From: Ilex aquifolium
Lineage: Eukaryota > Streptophyta > Magnoliopsida > Aquifoliales > Aquifoliaceae
NCBI GenBank assembly: GCA_951799425.1
Contig: OX637394.1
Coordinates: 48,797,142-48,861,141 of the forward strand
Direction of reading: 5' to 3'
DNA length: 64,000 bases
In this document: positions 1 to 12,494 of the stretch, piece by piece
How the letters are laid out: every line of letters begins with the position of its first letter
Numbering within the stretch: the first letter of the stretch is position 1
Notes under the pieces: generated by a model
What the model saw: the letters and a program-made list of their open reading frames with translations, nothing else
What the model was told of the DNA's origin: nothing
Databases searched by the model: none
Position numbers and translations under genes: made by a program

Positions 1-626
1 GTCAGAGCTGCTTTGCCACAGAGAGAGAGAGAGAGAAATTGGTGGACATAATAGCAAATAAAAAAGAAAGAAAATGAACTATTGGAACTACTTAAAAAAA
101 AGTACATAACATGTGTATTTAATAATTAAAAAAGATTGTCCCTGAATCTATTGACAAAAGAGATCCTTATATTATATTTTATTCCAATTTTCACTTAAAC
201 TTTTGATGTGGACTAACTACATAACAAATTAGAGGAATTCTCAAATTGTGGGGCTTACAGCCTATGCGCTCTAGCAGCCGTAAGGTTGGGCTGGCCTTAG
301 ATACGGGCACGATGCAACTTAAAATTCCGGCTCTCAAAAAATTACTTTTACAATAGTAAATTTTCTTTTCTTTCATTTTTTTAATTACATAATTTAAAAT
401 TAATTTCTATCAATTATTTTTTTAAAAAAAATTAACAATATTTTTTCAAAATACATGACCTCAAAAAAATGTCAACATTTGTACACTATCTTATATCAAC
501 AATGTCAGAAATAAAAAGTGTATTGAGCCTCAAATTAGTCAAAAAATTAAATGATTCTGCTTATGATAGAAATTGATAGAAAAAATATGAAAATAAAATT
601 CAAAGTGTTATCTATTTTTTTAGATA
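1..626. other. AT-rich intergenic DNA, short GA microsatellite
   Basis: No gene is supported. A short (GA)n run lies at about 19-37. The rest is A/T-rich with scattered stops in all frames. Confidence 0.6.
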
Positions 627-670
627 GATGTTTCTTTTCGACCTGCTAGATTTTCTTTGTTATCAATTGG
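627..670. repeat. Segment shared with the upstream region of the TPS relic at 16764-16883
   Basis: These 44 bases are nearly identical to 16933-16976, just upstream of a TPS first exon on the minus strand. The next homologous stretch (2405-2510 here, 17009-17110 there) is continuous at the second site but separated by about 1.7 kb here. That suggests this copy was split by an insertion. No TPS exon follows at the expected place below 627. Confidence 0.5.
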
Positions 671-2045
671 TAAGCACTTTTAAATAAAAAAATGGTGTTC
701 GGAATTACTTTTGAATAAGCTAATATTGATTATACCACTTAAAATGAGCTTATAAGCAGAAACCAAAAAAAAGAAAAAAAGAAGGATAATTCTAACTTCT
801 CCAAAAATACTTTTACACAGGCGCATTTCATTTTAGATACATCATCACCAACACCACTATCCCACAATTGTAAAAGAGTTTTATTATTTTTGTAAAGAAT
901 ACAAATGAGAGATGTTCAAACTCTCTATTTTTCCGAGAATAATGCTGTAGACACCACTTTTATACACCACATCTCTTATAATCAAAGTCATTGAATATTT
1001 AATACACTCAGTGAGACTTACAAATCTAATGAGCAATGTTGATGTGATGTACAAAAGTGATAGTATTGTTGTCTTTCCAATATACATTTCAAAAAGAAAG
1101 AATTCTAATTTATACAGAAGAAGTGTCGTCGTGTACATTTGACAATCAAAGATTTACAATTAATGAATCGTTGAGATCTGCTGACCAACCTTCATAGCAT
1201 GCGCCAACGACCAACCTTGAGAAAAATATGTACAATCCATGCTAGTTGGCAAAGGTGCATTATCTCTACAATAAATGGCATGGTAGGCATAGCGTCTTAC
1301 ATCGATGGCATGATAGATATGGAAGAGAAAGGCCCCAAGCAATGCTTGCAAAAGTTTATGGATTGGTTGAAATAGTCTCACAATTTATGGTGTCCTATGT
1401 GTCTGTTGGTGTCCTTGTCTCTACTATCATTTGGTGATGCTTTACCACACTGTCGCTGCCATTGATACAACCATACCCACCACTGTTAATGTATCTTATA
1501 ATCCACCTTCTATGAAATACTTCTTTAAGAGATATTTTTTAAATTTCTTTAAAAAAATCACAAGTTTGCTACCACGACGGAGTAAATTATGCGACGGTTA
1601 TACTATTGAACTCTTAAATAAGTACTGGCAAGAATAAAGATTTCTAGCCTAACTAGAGTTACCATTTAGTATCCATGGTAGTTTATAGGTAGGTAACCTA
1701 CTGTGACCCAATCGGTCGGCACAACTCAGGAAAACATAAAGTAGAGTGCCGTATAGCTTGAGCATGGAACTCTTGATGGTTAGTAATTTCCGAGGATGTC
1801 TTTTTGTATACTTGTATAAGAACGTATCAGAGGAGATTTCCCTATAATATAATAACATCCAACTCAAACAAAGAGTTTTCAGATGACATAGGCAAGTGCC
1901 ATTGGGGGCCAATGTGAGGGTGCAAAAAAGAATTCCACATGACATAGGCAAGATATAAAATATAAGACCTATATATTACGAGTGGAAGGAGCTACACATA
2001 AACCTAGGTTTCCTAAGTCCGTATTCTACCACTTGGTGGTTTTCT
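671..2045. other. Intergenic DNA, probably part of an old insertion
   Basis: This stretch separates two pieces that are contiguous near 17 kb. No intact reading frame or recognisable domain was found. It leads into the copia fragment beginning near 2046, so at least part may be decayed retrotransposon. Confidence 0.35.
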
Positions 2046-2270
2046 ATCTTTAACCATGGGAGTTCTTATTTTACAAGACACTTGATTACAAGTTGTTAGG
2101 TACTTTTGGATGTGGCTGTTACCCAGTCGTACGCTAATCATAAACTTGATTCACGAGCTATTCAGTGTCTTTTCTTGGGCTATAAGTTCCCGACATAGAG
2201 GGTATCGTTGCTTTGACCTCAACTGGTCATCTTATCATGCAAGAAGTCTACAATACTTAAGTATAAGGAT
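2046..2270 (+). pseudogene. Ty1/copia pol fragment (integrase to RT linker), frameshifted
   Basis: Reading across two or three frames gives pieces in the order DYKLL-TFGC-CYP, then HKLDSRAIQCLFLGYK, then GYRCFDLN. This is the conserved copia linker region after integrase (FGC.CYP...HKLD.RS..C.FLGY...KGYRC). In-frame stops and frameshifts separate the pieces, so it is a decayed fragment. No LTRs or other pol domains are recognisable beside it. Confidence 0.6.
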
Positions 2271-3237
2271 GAAAATAAACTGCGCGCTTTGTATTGAGGC
2301 TTAAACTTTTGGGTTCGACTTGTAGTTTGTATCTAATTGTGCATAAGCCGAGATTCTAACAGTTGTTGGTTCTCTCTGGCTTATTGCTCTCTACGAATCC
2401 AAAATGTAGGCATCAATTGGTCATCTTCTCATACAAGAAGCCGCCATGTTCCAACAAAGAAGTGGTCGGACTCAAGTACCTAAGCCATATATGTGAGTAA
2501 TGCTCCAAACGTCAACTGTTTTCACACTGCAAATTCCTTAATTTTTTGAAAACCAGTTAAGCAATGGGACCTGGTACAATGCATGTTAATGTCCAAATCC
2601 GGAGCAGCAACTTGTTTTACGCCTCACATGACGATCTTGCCACCATCTGCAATACACCAACTAATACAATGTTCATGTGTTTAAACCTTCAAAGTTTTCA
2701 TTGTTTTTTTTTTTTTTAAAATTCAATATTGATCATCCACAGGGATGGAAGAGAAGAAAAAGAATTGAAGGAGCATATTTGAACAGGGTTGTTGAAGATT
2801 TCAAATTTTAAGGTTGGGGGCGGCCCAACATAAACGGGGCTGGCGAAAATTAATATATTGCATATTTAATTGATTTAAAAATTATTTTTCTTATTTTTTA
2901 AAATACCAAAATATTGATCAAATTTTTATACTCAAGTTTTGTCAATAAATTTTTTTCAATAGATTATAGTTAATCCATTCAATTTTTCTTATGACCTAGT
3001 TGGTTGTAAATAAGATTTTATTAATTTAAATTTTGAATAGCTTCTTTCTATTGAAGTGACTATTATTAACAAAATTTTATAAGTAATGCATGTATTAAGG
3101 AAAAAAAATTTAGTCTTTTTATGTAGTTTAGTATTTCATTGGAATGTTAGTTTCAATTTTTTAATTTTTTTTTAAAACTTTTAATTTTGAAAATAAAATT
3201 AAACCATCAATATCAATACATGCATCATAAACAAGGA
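2271..3237. other. Intergenic DNA without recognisable genes
   Basis: It contains the second half of the segment shared with 17009-17110 (about 2405-2510), a poly-T run near 2704-2718 and A/T-rich sequence. It ends at ATAAACAAGGA (3227-3237), the left target duplication of the large element that follows. Confidence 0.5.
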
Positions 3238-3295
3238 GTTGGCTTCAGTACCGAAAAGGTAAAAATCGGTACGATACCGAAAAATTAAAACAACT
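3238..3295 (+). repeat. Left terminal inverted repeat of the 9.3 kb element
   Basis: It contains two AGTACCGA/GATACCGA-type boxes and ends in an A-rich run. It pairs with the sequence at about 12500-12552, allowing small indels. Confidence 0.6.
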
Positions 3296-3359
3296 GACTG
3301 CTCGCCACGTGTACACTCCAAAATTCACAAAAACCTATAACCGGTTTCACCGGTTTCGG

Positions 3360-3900
3360 TATATATTTTAAAGAATTTAAAATGATAATTATTCCCTCAT
3401 ATTTAAACATGAAATAAAAATATAAGAAAAAATTTAAAAGTTATTGAGTGAACATGAACATAAACCCCTATACACTTTAAAAATAAGTGATAATATAAAT
3501 TAAAATAATAATTATTTATTATATTTAAACATGAAATAAAAATATAACAAAAAATTTACAATAGTTAGGCTTATTGAGTGAACAGGAACATGAACCCCTA
3601 TACACTTTAAAAAATTTAAATATGAACCCCTATACACTTTAAAAATAAGTGATAATAGAAATTAAAATGATAATTATTTATTATATTTAAACATGAAATA
3701 AAAATATAACAAAAAATTTACGATAGTTGGGCTTATTGAGTGAACATGAACATGAACCCCTATACACTTTAAAAAATTTAAACATGAATCCCATATACAC
3801 TTTGAAAATAAGTGATAATAGAAATTAAAATGATAATTATTTATTATATTTAAAAATAAAATTAAAATATAACAAAAAATTTACAATAGTTGGGCTTATT
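3360..3900. repeat. Tandem repeat, about 130 bp period
   Basis: The motif AACCCCTATACACTTT recurs near 3463, 3593, 3624 and 3754, with a degenerate copy near 3786. Spacing alternates between about 130 bp and a 31 bp partial duplication. Flanking TTATATTTAAACATGAAAT blocks repeat in phase. Non-coding. Confidence 0.7.
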
Positions 3901-4129
3901 GGATGAATTTAATAAAATGAAATTTTATTGGATTAGTTTAATAAAATGAATTTTTATTGGATGTTAATTGAATGAATTAAATGTTAATTGAATGATTATG
4001 GATATAAATTAGATGAATTTAATATTAATTAAGTTCAATTTTAATGCTAATTTGATGAATTGAATGTTTTAATGTAATATTAATTTGTTATGTTAATTAA
4101 ATATATTAATTTTGATTGCTGCTGCGATG

Positions 4130-4436
4130 ATCCGTTGATACCACTTGATCGCTATTGCATCGATCGGTATGAAGCTCTTTGATCGCTACCTTGATCTGAT
4201 CGCAATAGTGCACTTGATCCCACTTGATCGCTAGTCTTGATGGCAAGAGTGCACTTGATCCCAATCTTGATTGCTACTTGATGCTAGTATAGCCAGAGTG
4301 CACTTGATCCCAATCTTGATCGATCCACTCTTAATTGCTAGTCTTGATCGCAACAGTGCACTTGATCCCAATCTTGATCGATCCACTCTTGATCGATCGC
4401 TACTCTTGACCGCACTTGATCACAACTTTTTTGTTA
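4130..4436 (+). repeat. CTTGATCG-rich tandem array (array C, left)
   Basis: Repeats built on GTGCACTTGATCCCAATC and CTTGATCGATCCACTC, with GTGCACTTGATC at about 4208, 4249, 4298 and 4357. The same unit with a regular 57-58 bp period occurs at 10119-10400, and its reverse complement at 4736-5010. Confidence 0.75.
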
Positions 4437-4725
4437 TGAGTATCATTTTTTTGGTTAACATTACCACTGTTTTGATTAAGAGTATCACTTTTTTGGTTAA
4501 CATTACCATTTTTTTTGGTTAAGAGTACTATTTTTTTGGTTAACATTACCACTATATTGGTTAAGAGTACTACTGTTTTGGTTAACATTACCACTATTTT
4601 GGTTAAGAGTACCATTTTTTTGGTTAACATTACCACTGTTTTAGTTAAGAGTACCATTTTTTTGGTCAAGAGTACCATTTTTTTTGTTAACATTACCACT
4701 TTTTTTTGTTAATATTACCATTTTT
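4437..4725 (+). repeat. GGTTAACATTACCACT tandem array (array B, left)
   Basis: Alternating 21 bp monomers, one with TTAACATTACCAC and one with TTAAGAGTACCA, form a dimer of about 42 bp (GTTAACA at 4454, 4496, 4539, 4581 and 4623). The reverse complement of the same dimer fills 10520-11990. Open frames here encode only heptapeptide repeats, because 21 is divisible by 3. Confidence 0.8.
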
Positions 4726-4735
4726 TGGAGCAATC

Positions 4736-5010
4736 AAGACTAGCAATCGAATTGAATTTAGCAATCAAGAGGGATGGAGCGATCAAGAATAGCAATCGAA
4801 TTGAATTTAGCAATCAAGAGGGGTGGAGGGATGGAGCGATCAAGAATAGCAATCGAATTGAATTTAGCAATCAAAAGGGATGAAGCGATCAAGAGGGATC
4901 AAGTAGCGATCAAGAGAGATCAAGTAGTGATCAAGGGGAATCAAGTAGCAATCAAGTGAGATCAAATGGGATCCCAACTAGCGATCAAGTGGGATCAAGT
5001 AGCGATCAAT
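4736..5010 (-). repeat. GATCAAG-rich array (array C, inverted copy)
   Basis: A unit of about 57 bp (ATGGAGCGATCAAGAATAGC at 4774 and 4831) decays into shorter GATCAAGTAGC units. It is the reverse complement of the CTTGATC arrays at 4130-4436 and 10119-10400. Confidence 0.7.
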
Positions 5011-5029
5011 TGTGGTAATTTATAATTAA

Positions 5030-7393
5030 CATTTTTTTTATAATTAACATTAAAATCATCAAATTAACAATAAATTTCAATTAATTAATATTAAATTCAT
5101 CCAATTTATATCCAAAATCATTCAATTAACATTCCATTTATTTGGACGAAATTACATGTTAATTTAATTTCATCCAATTAAAATTTAATTTATCAAATTA
5201 ACACCAAATTAACATTCAATTCATCAAATTAACACCAAATTAACACTCAATTTCATCTAATTAACATTCAATTTTTTTCTAATAAGCATTTAATTCACTA
5301 AATTAACATTCAAATACAACTAGTTAACATTAAGTTAATCAAATAAACTTTTAATTTCATTCAATTAACACAAAATTCATCAAATTAACATTCAAATTAT
5401 CAAATTAACAGTCAGATTTATCAAGTAGCAATTCAATTTAATCAAATTAACATGTAATTTCATCAAATCAACACCAAATTAACATGTAATTTCATCCAAA
5501 TAAAATTTAATTTATCAAATTAAAACCAAATTAATACTCAATTCGTCAAATTAACACAAAAATAACACTTAATTTCATCTAATTAACATTCAATTTTTTC
5601 TAATAAGCATTTAATTCACTAAATTAACATTCAAAATTAACTAGTTAACATTAAATTAATCAAATAAGCTTTAAATTTCATTCAATTAACAATCAATTCA
5701 TCAAATTAACATTTAAACTATCAAATTAACATTCAGATTTATCAAATTGACATTTAGTTTCATCAAATTAACATGTAATTTCATCAAATCAACTCCAAAT
5801 TAACATATAATTTTAACCAATTAAAATTTAATATATCAAATCAACACCAAATTAATAATTAATTATCATCTAATTAACATTCAGTTTTTTCTAATAAGCA
5901 TTTAATTAACTAAATTAACATTCAAATTCAACTACTTAACATTAAATTAATCAAATAAACTTTCAATTTCATTCAATTAATACTCAATTCGTCAAATTAT
6001 CATTGAAATTATCAAATTGACATTCAGATTTATCAAATTGATATTCAATTTCATTAAATTAACATGTAATTTATCAAACCAACACCAAATTAACATCTAA
6101 TATCATCCAATTAAAATTTAATTTAACAAATTAACAATTAATTTCATCTAATTAACATTTAATTTTTTCTGATAAGCATTTAATTCACTAAATTAACATT
6201 CAAATTCAACTAGTGAACATTAAATTAATCAAATAGACTTTCAATTTCATTCAATTAACACTCAATTTCATCAAATTAACATACAAATTATCAAATTAAC
6301 AATCAAATTTATCAAATTGACATTCAATTTCATCAAATTAACATGTAATTTCATCAAATCGACTTACAATTTCATTAAATTAACATTCGATTTATCAAAT
6401 TGACATTCAATTTATGAAATGGACTTTCAATTTCATCAAAGTAACATGTAATTTCATCAAATCGACTTTCAATTTCATTAAATTTACATTCGATTTATCA
6501 AATTGACATTCAATTTCATCAAATTAACATTCAATTTCATCAAATTAACATGTAATTTCATCAAATCGACTTTCAATTTCATTAAATTAACATTCGATTT
6601 ATCAAATTGACATTCAATTTCATCAAATTAACATTCAATTTATGAAATGGACTTTCAATTTCATCAAAGTAACATGTAATTTCATCAAATCGACTTTCAA
6701 TTTCATTAAATTTACATTCGATTTATCAAATTGACATTCAATTTCATCAAATTAACATTCAATTGATTAAATTGACATTCAATTTCATCAAATTAACATT
6801 CAATTTCATCAAATTAACATGTCATTTCATCAAATCGACTTTCAATTTCATTAAATTAACATTCGATTTATCAAATTGACATTCAATTTCATCAAATTAA
6901 CATTCAATTTATCAAATTGACATTCAATTTATCAAATTGACATTCAATTTATCAAATTAAAATGTAATTTCATTAAATCGACTTCCAATTTCATTAAATT
7001 AACATTCGATTTATCAAATTGACATTCAATTTCATCAAATTAACATTCAATTTATCAAATGAAAATTCAATTTCATCAAATTAACATGTAATTTCATGAA
7101 ATCGACTTTCAATTTCATGAAATTAACATTCGATTTATCAAATTGACATTCAATTTCATCAAATTAACATTCAATTTATTAAATTGACATTCAATTTCAT
7201 CAAAGTAACATGTAATTTCATCAAATCGACTTTCAATTTCATTAAATTAACATTCGATTTATCAAATTGACATTCAATTTCATCAAATTAACATTCAATT
7301 TGTTAAATTGACATTCAATTTCATCAAATTAACATGTAATTTCATCAAATCGACTTTCAATTTCATTAAATTAACATTCGATTTATCAAATTG
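5030..7393 (+). repeat. 21 bp satellite array, left arm (array A)
   Basis: Monomers of 20-21 bp, such as CATCAAATTAACATTCAATTT and CATCAAATCGACTTTCAATTT, repeat throughout. From about 6300 rightward they form a higher-order unit of about six monomers (about 124 bp). The outer part (5030-6200) is more diverged. The arm is the reverse complement of 7394-10118. Confidence 0.85.
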
Positions 7394-10118
7394 AATGTTA
7401 ATTTAATAATTTAAATGTTAATTTCATGAATTTAGTGGTAATTGAACGAAATTGAAAGTTTATTTGAGTAATTTAATGTTAACTTGTTGAATTTGAATGT
7501 TAATTTAGCGAGTTAAATGCTTATTATAAAAAATTGAATGTTAACTAGAAGAAATTGAGTTTTAATTTGGTGTTAAATCAGTGAATTAAATATTAATTTG
7601 ATGAATTGAATGTTAATTTGGTTTTAATTTGATAAATTAAATTTTATTTAGATTAAATTACCTGTTAATTTGGTGCTGATTTGATGAAATTGAATGTCAA
7701 TTTGATAAATCTGATTGTTAATTTGATAATTTGAATATTAATTTGATGAAATTGAGTGTTAATTGAATGAAATTGAAAGTCTATTTGATTAATTTAATGT
7801 TAACTAGTTGAATTTGAATGTTAATTTAGTGAATTAAATGTTTGTCAGAAAAAATTAAATGTTAATTAGATGAAATTAATTGTTAATTTACTGTTTATTT
7901 GTTAAATTGAATTTTAATTGGATGAAATTAACATGTCAATTTGATAAATTGAATGTTAATTTGATGATATTAAATGTCAATTTGATAAATCGAATGTTAA
8001 TTTAATGAAATTGAAAGTCGATTTGATGAAATTACATGTTAATTTGATGAAATTGAATGTTAATTTGAAGAAATTGAATGTCAATTTAATCAATTGAATG
8101 GTAATTTGAAAAAATTGAATGTCAATTTGATAAATCGAATGTTAATTTAATGAAATTGAAAGTCGATTTGATGAAATTGAATATCCATTTCATAAATTGA
8201 ATGTTAATTTGATGAAATTGAATGTCAATTCGATAAATCGAATGTTAATTTAATGAAATTGAAAGTGGATTTGATGAAATTACATGTTAATTTGATGAAA
8301 TTGAATGTCAATTTGATAAATTGAATGTTAATTTGATGAAATTTAATGTCAATTTAGTAAATCGAATGTTAATTTAATGAAATTGAAAGTCGATTTGATG
8401 AAATTACATGTTAATTTGATGAAATTGAATGTCAATTTAACAAATTGAATGTTAATTTGATGAAATTGAATGTCAATTTTATAAATCGAATGTTAATTTA
8501 ATGAAATTGAAAGTCGATTTGATGAAATTACATGTTAATTTGATGAAATTGAATGTCCATTTAAGAAATTGAATGTTAATTTGATGAAATTGAATGTCAA
8601 TTTGATAAATCGAATGTTAATTTAATTAAATTGAAAGTCGATTTGATGAAATTACATGTTAATTTGATGAAATTGAATATTCATTTGATAAATTGAATGT
8701 TAATTCGATGAAATTGAACGTTATTTTGATAAACCGAATGTTAATTTAATGAAATTGAAAGTCGATTTGATGAAATTACATGTTAATTTGATGAAATCGA
8801 TTGTTAATTTGATGAAATTGAATGTCAATTTGATAAATCGATTGTTAATTTAATGAAATTGAAAGTCAATTTGATAAATCGAATGTTAATTTAATGAAAT
8901 TGAAAGTCGATTTGATGAAATTACATGTTAATTTGATGAAATTGAATGTTAATTTGATGAAATTGAATGTCAATTTAATCAATGGAATGTTAATTTGATG
9001 AAATTGAATGTCAATTTGATAAATCGAATGTAAATTTAATGAAATTGAAAGTCGATTTGATGAAATTACATGTTACTTTGATGAAATTGAAAGTCCATTT
9101 CATAAATTGAATGTTAATTTGATGAAATTGAATGTCAATTTGGTAAATCGAATGTTAATTTAATAAAATTGAAAGTCGATTTGATGAAATTACATGTTAA
9201 TTTGATGAAATTGAATGTCAATTTGATAAATTTAATTGTTAATTTGATAATTTGTATGTTAATTTGATGAAATTGAGTGTTAATTGAATGAAATTGAAAG
9301 TCTATTTGATTAATTTAATGTTAACTAGTTGAATTTGAATGTTAATTTAGTGAATTAAATGCTTATCAGAAAAAATTAAATGTTAATTAGATGAAATTAA
9401 TTGTTAATTTGGTGTTAATTTGTTAAATTAAATTTTAATTGGATGAAATTACATGTTAATTTGATGTTGGTTTGATAAATTACATGTTAATTTAATAAAA
9501 TTGAATGTCAATTTGATAAATCTGAATGTCAATTTGATAATTTCAATGATAATTTGACGAATTGAGTATTAATTGAATGAAATTGAAAGTTTATTTGATT
9601 AATTTAATGTTAAGTAGTTGAATTTGAATGTTAATTTAGTTAATTAAATGCTTATTAGAAAAAACTGAATGTTAATTAGATGATAATTAATTATTAATTT
9701 GGTGTTGATTTGATATATATAATTTTAATTGGTTAAAATTATATGTTAATTTGGAGTTGATTTGATGAAATTACATGTTAATTTGATGAAACTGAATGTC
9801 AATTTGATAAATATGAATGTTAATTTGATAGTTTAAATGTTAATTTGATGAATTGAGTGTTAATTGAATGAAATTTAAAGCTTATTTGATTAATTTAATG
9901 TTAACTAGTTAATTTTGAATGTTAATTTAGTGAATTAAATACTTATTAGAAAAAATTGAATGTTAATTAGATGAAATTAAGTGTTATTTTTGTGTTAATT
10001 TGACGAATTGAGTATTAATTTGGTTTTAATTTGATAAATTAAATTTTATTTGGATGAAATTACATGTTAATTTGGTGTTGATTTGATGAAATTACATGTT
10101 AATTTGATTAAATTGAAT
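7394..10118 (-). repeat. 21 bp satellite array, right arm (array A inverted)
   Basis: Monomers are the reverse complement of the left arm, for example AAATTGAATGTTAATTTGATG. The marker GAAAGTCGATTTGATG recurs at about 8384, 8508, 8634 and 8757 (period 121-126), then with two longer spacings. The axis lies near 7370-7405, where AAATTAACATTC and GAATGTTAATTT face each other across about 13 bases. Confidence 0.85.
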
Positions 10119-10515
10119 TGCTCCCAATCTTGATCGATCCAGTCTTAATTGCTAGTCTTGATCGCAAGAGTGTACTTGATCCCAATCTTGATCGATCCAC
10201 TCTAGATTGCTAGTCTTGATCGCAAGAGTGCACTTGATCCCAATCTTGATCGATCCAGTCTTGATTGCTAGTCTTGATCGCAAGAGTGCACTTGATCCCA
10301 ATCTTGATCGATCCAGTCTAGATTGCTAGTCTTGATCGCAAGAGTGCATGATCCCAATCTTGATCGCTACTCTTGATCGCAAACTGCACTTTATACCACT
10401 CTTGATCGCCACTATTGATCGCTACTCGATCCCGATCGCTACTCAGCTCTTGATCGATCGAATCGTGATTCAATCGCAATTCTTGATCGCTAAAAGCAAT
10501 TGATCGATCAAAAAA
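10119..10515 (+). repeat. CTTGATCG array (array C, right)
   Basis: Four regular units of about 58 bp carry AGTGCACTTGATCCCAATC (GTGCACTT-type positions about 10170, 10228, 10286 and 10343), then degenerate CTTGATCGCTACT units. Confidence 0.75.
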
Positions 10516-11990
10516 AGTGGTAATATTCACCAAAAAAGTGGTAATATTAACCAAAAAAGTAGTAATTTCAACTTAAACAGTGGTAATGTTAACCAAAAAA
10601 GTGGTACTCTTAACCAAAACAGTGGTAATGTTAACCATTAAACTGGTAATATTATCCAAATCAGTGGTACTCTTAACCAAAATAGTGGTAATGTTAACCA
10701 AAAAAGTGGTACTATTAACCAAGACGGTGGTAATGTTAGCAAACAAAATGGTAATCTTAATCATTTGAATTGTAATTTTAACCAAACAAGTGGTACTCTT
10801 AACCAAATAAGTGTAACCTTAACCAAAAAAAGTTGTAATCTTAACCAAAGAAATGGTAATGTTAACCAAAAAAGTAGTAATTTCAACTTAAACAGTGGTA
10901 ATGTTAACCAAAAAAGTGGTACTCTTAACCAAAACAGTGGTAATGTTAACCATTAAACTGATAATATTATCCAAATCAGTGGTACTCTTAACCAATATAG
11001 TGGTAATGTTAACCAAAAAAGTGGTACTATTAACCAAAACAGTGGTAATGTTAGCAAAAAAAGTGGTAATCTTAATCATTTGAATTGTAATTTTAACCAA
11101 ACAAGTGGTACTCTTAACCAAATAAGTGTAACCTTAACCAAAAAAAGTTGTAATCTTAACCAAAGAAATGGTAATGTTAACCAAAAAAGTAGTAATTTCA
11201 ACTTAAACAGTGGTAATGTTAACCAAAAAAGTGGTACTCTTAACCAAAACAGTGGTAATATTAACCATTAAACTGGTAATATTATCCAAATCAGTGGTAC
11301 TCTTAACCAAAATAGTGGTAATATTAACCAAAAAAGTGGTACTATTAACCAAAACAGTGGTAATTTTAGCAAAAAAAAAATGGTAATCTTGACAAAAAAA
11401 ATGGTAATATTTAACCAAAATAGTAGTACTCTTAATCAAAATAGTGGTAATGTTAACAAAAAAGTGGTACTCTTAACCAAAAAAGTTGTACTCTTAAACA
11501 AAAAGTGAAATTTTAACCAAAAAAGTGGTAATCTTAACTTAAACAGTGATAATGTTAACCAAAAAAGTGGTACTGTTAACTAAAATAGTGGTAATGTTAA
11601 CCAAAAAAGTGGTACTCTAAATCAAAACAGTGGTAATATTAACCAAAAAAATGGTACTCTTAACAAAAAAGTTGTAATCTTAACATAAAAAGTGGTAATG
11701 TTAACCCAAAAAGTGTTAATCTTAACTTAAACAGTGGTAATGTTAACCAAAAAAGTGGTATTCTTAACCAAAATAGTGGTAATGTTAACCAAAAAAGTGG
11801 TATCTTAATCAAAATAGTGGTAATATTAACCAAAAATGTGATACTCTTAACCAAAAAAGTTGTAATATTAACCAAAAAAATGGTACTCTTAACCAAAACA
11901 GTAGTAATGTTAACAAAAAAGGTCGTAATAATGTTAACAAAAAAAGTGGTATCCTGGTAATTTTAACCAACAAAAGTAGTACTCTTACTA
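10516..11990 (-). repeat. 21 bp array with 315 bp higher-order unit (array B inverted)
   Basis: Monomers such as AAAAAGTGGTAATGTTAACCA are the reverse complement of the 4437-4725 array. Between about 10550 and 11400 they form a higher-order repeat of 315 bp (15 x 21): matching points fall at 10580 and 10895, at 10765 and 11080, and at 10888 and 11203. The distal part (11400-11990) is less regular. Confidence 0.85.
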
Positions 11991-12420
11991 TAATCTCAAC
12001 ATTAGTTTTAATAAATGATGATGATTTTATAATCTCTTGAATGGTTCATGCGGATAAAAATAATTCTGCAACTCCATCTTCTTCTTTCTCCTTCTTCTTC
12101 GTTTGAGTTTTTTTTTTTTAATAAATTTACTATAATATTAATCTTTGTTTTAATAAATGATGATTTTATAATCTCTTGAACGATTCATAGGATAAAAACA
12201 ATTATGCAACGATATTTCTCCTTCTTCTTCCCTATCTGATTTTTTTTTTTTTGAATTTTTTTTTTTTTTATGAAAAGACTATGGCTTAATCTTAGTTTTA
12301 ATAAATGATGATACTTTTATAATCTGTTGAAGCATTTACAGGATAAAAACAATTATGCAACTCCATCTTCTTCTTCGACTGTGTTTTTTTTTTTTTTTTT
12401 TTATGAAAGCGTAAGGCTCA
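11991..12420 (+). repeat. Three-copy tandem repeat, about 145 bp
   Basis: TTTTAATAAATGATGAT recurs near 12008, 12149 and 12296. Each copy continues into TTTATAATCT-TTGAA, GGATAAAAA-AATT-TGCAAC and a CTTCTTC tract followed by poly-T. Non-coding. Confidence 0.7.
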
Positions 12421-12494
12421 GTGGAGTGGGTAGCCGGTAAAAAGTGTTAGATTTGATCAACGGTCAAAATTCTTCGTTATATATCAACCGTTCA

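Noticed and set aside
4437-11990. Regularly spaced repeats resembling a CRISPR array
   Set aside because: There are no unique spacers; the monomers are contiguous and the context is a plant nuclear genome.
3360-12000. Many open frames of 60-100 codons in the repeat arrays
   Set aside because: They are translations of 21 bp satellites on both strands, with no start context, domains or codon bias.
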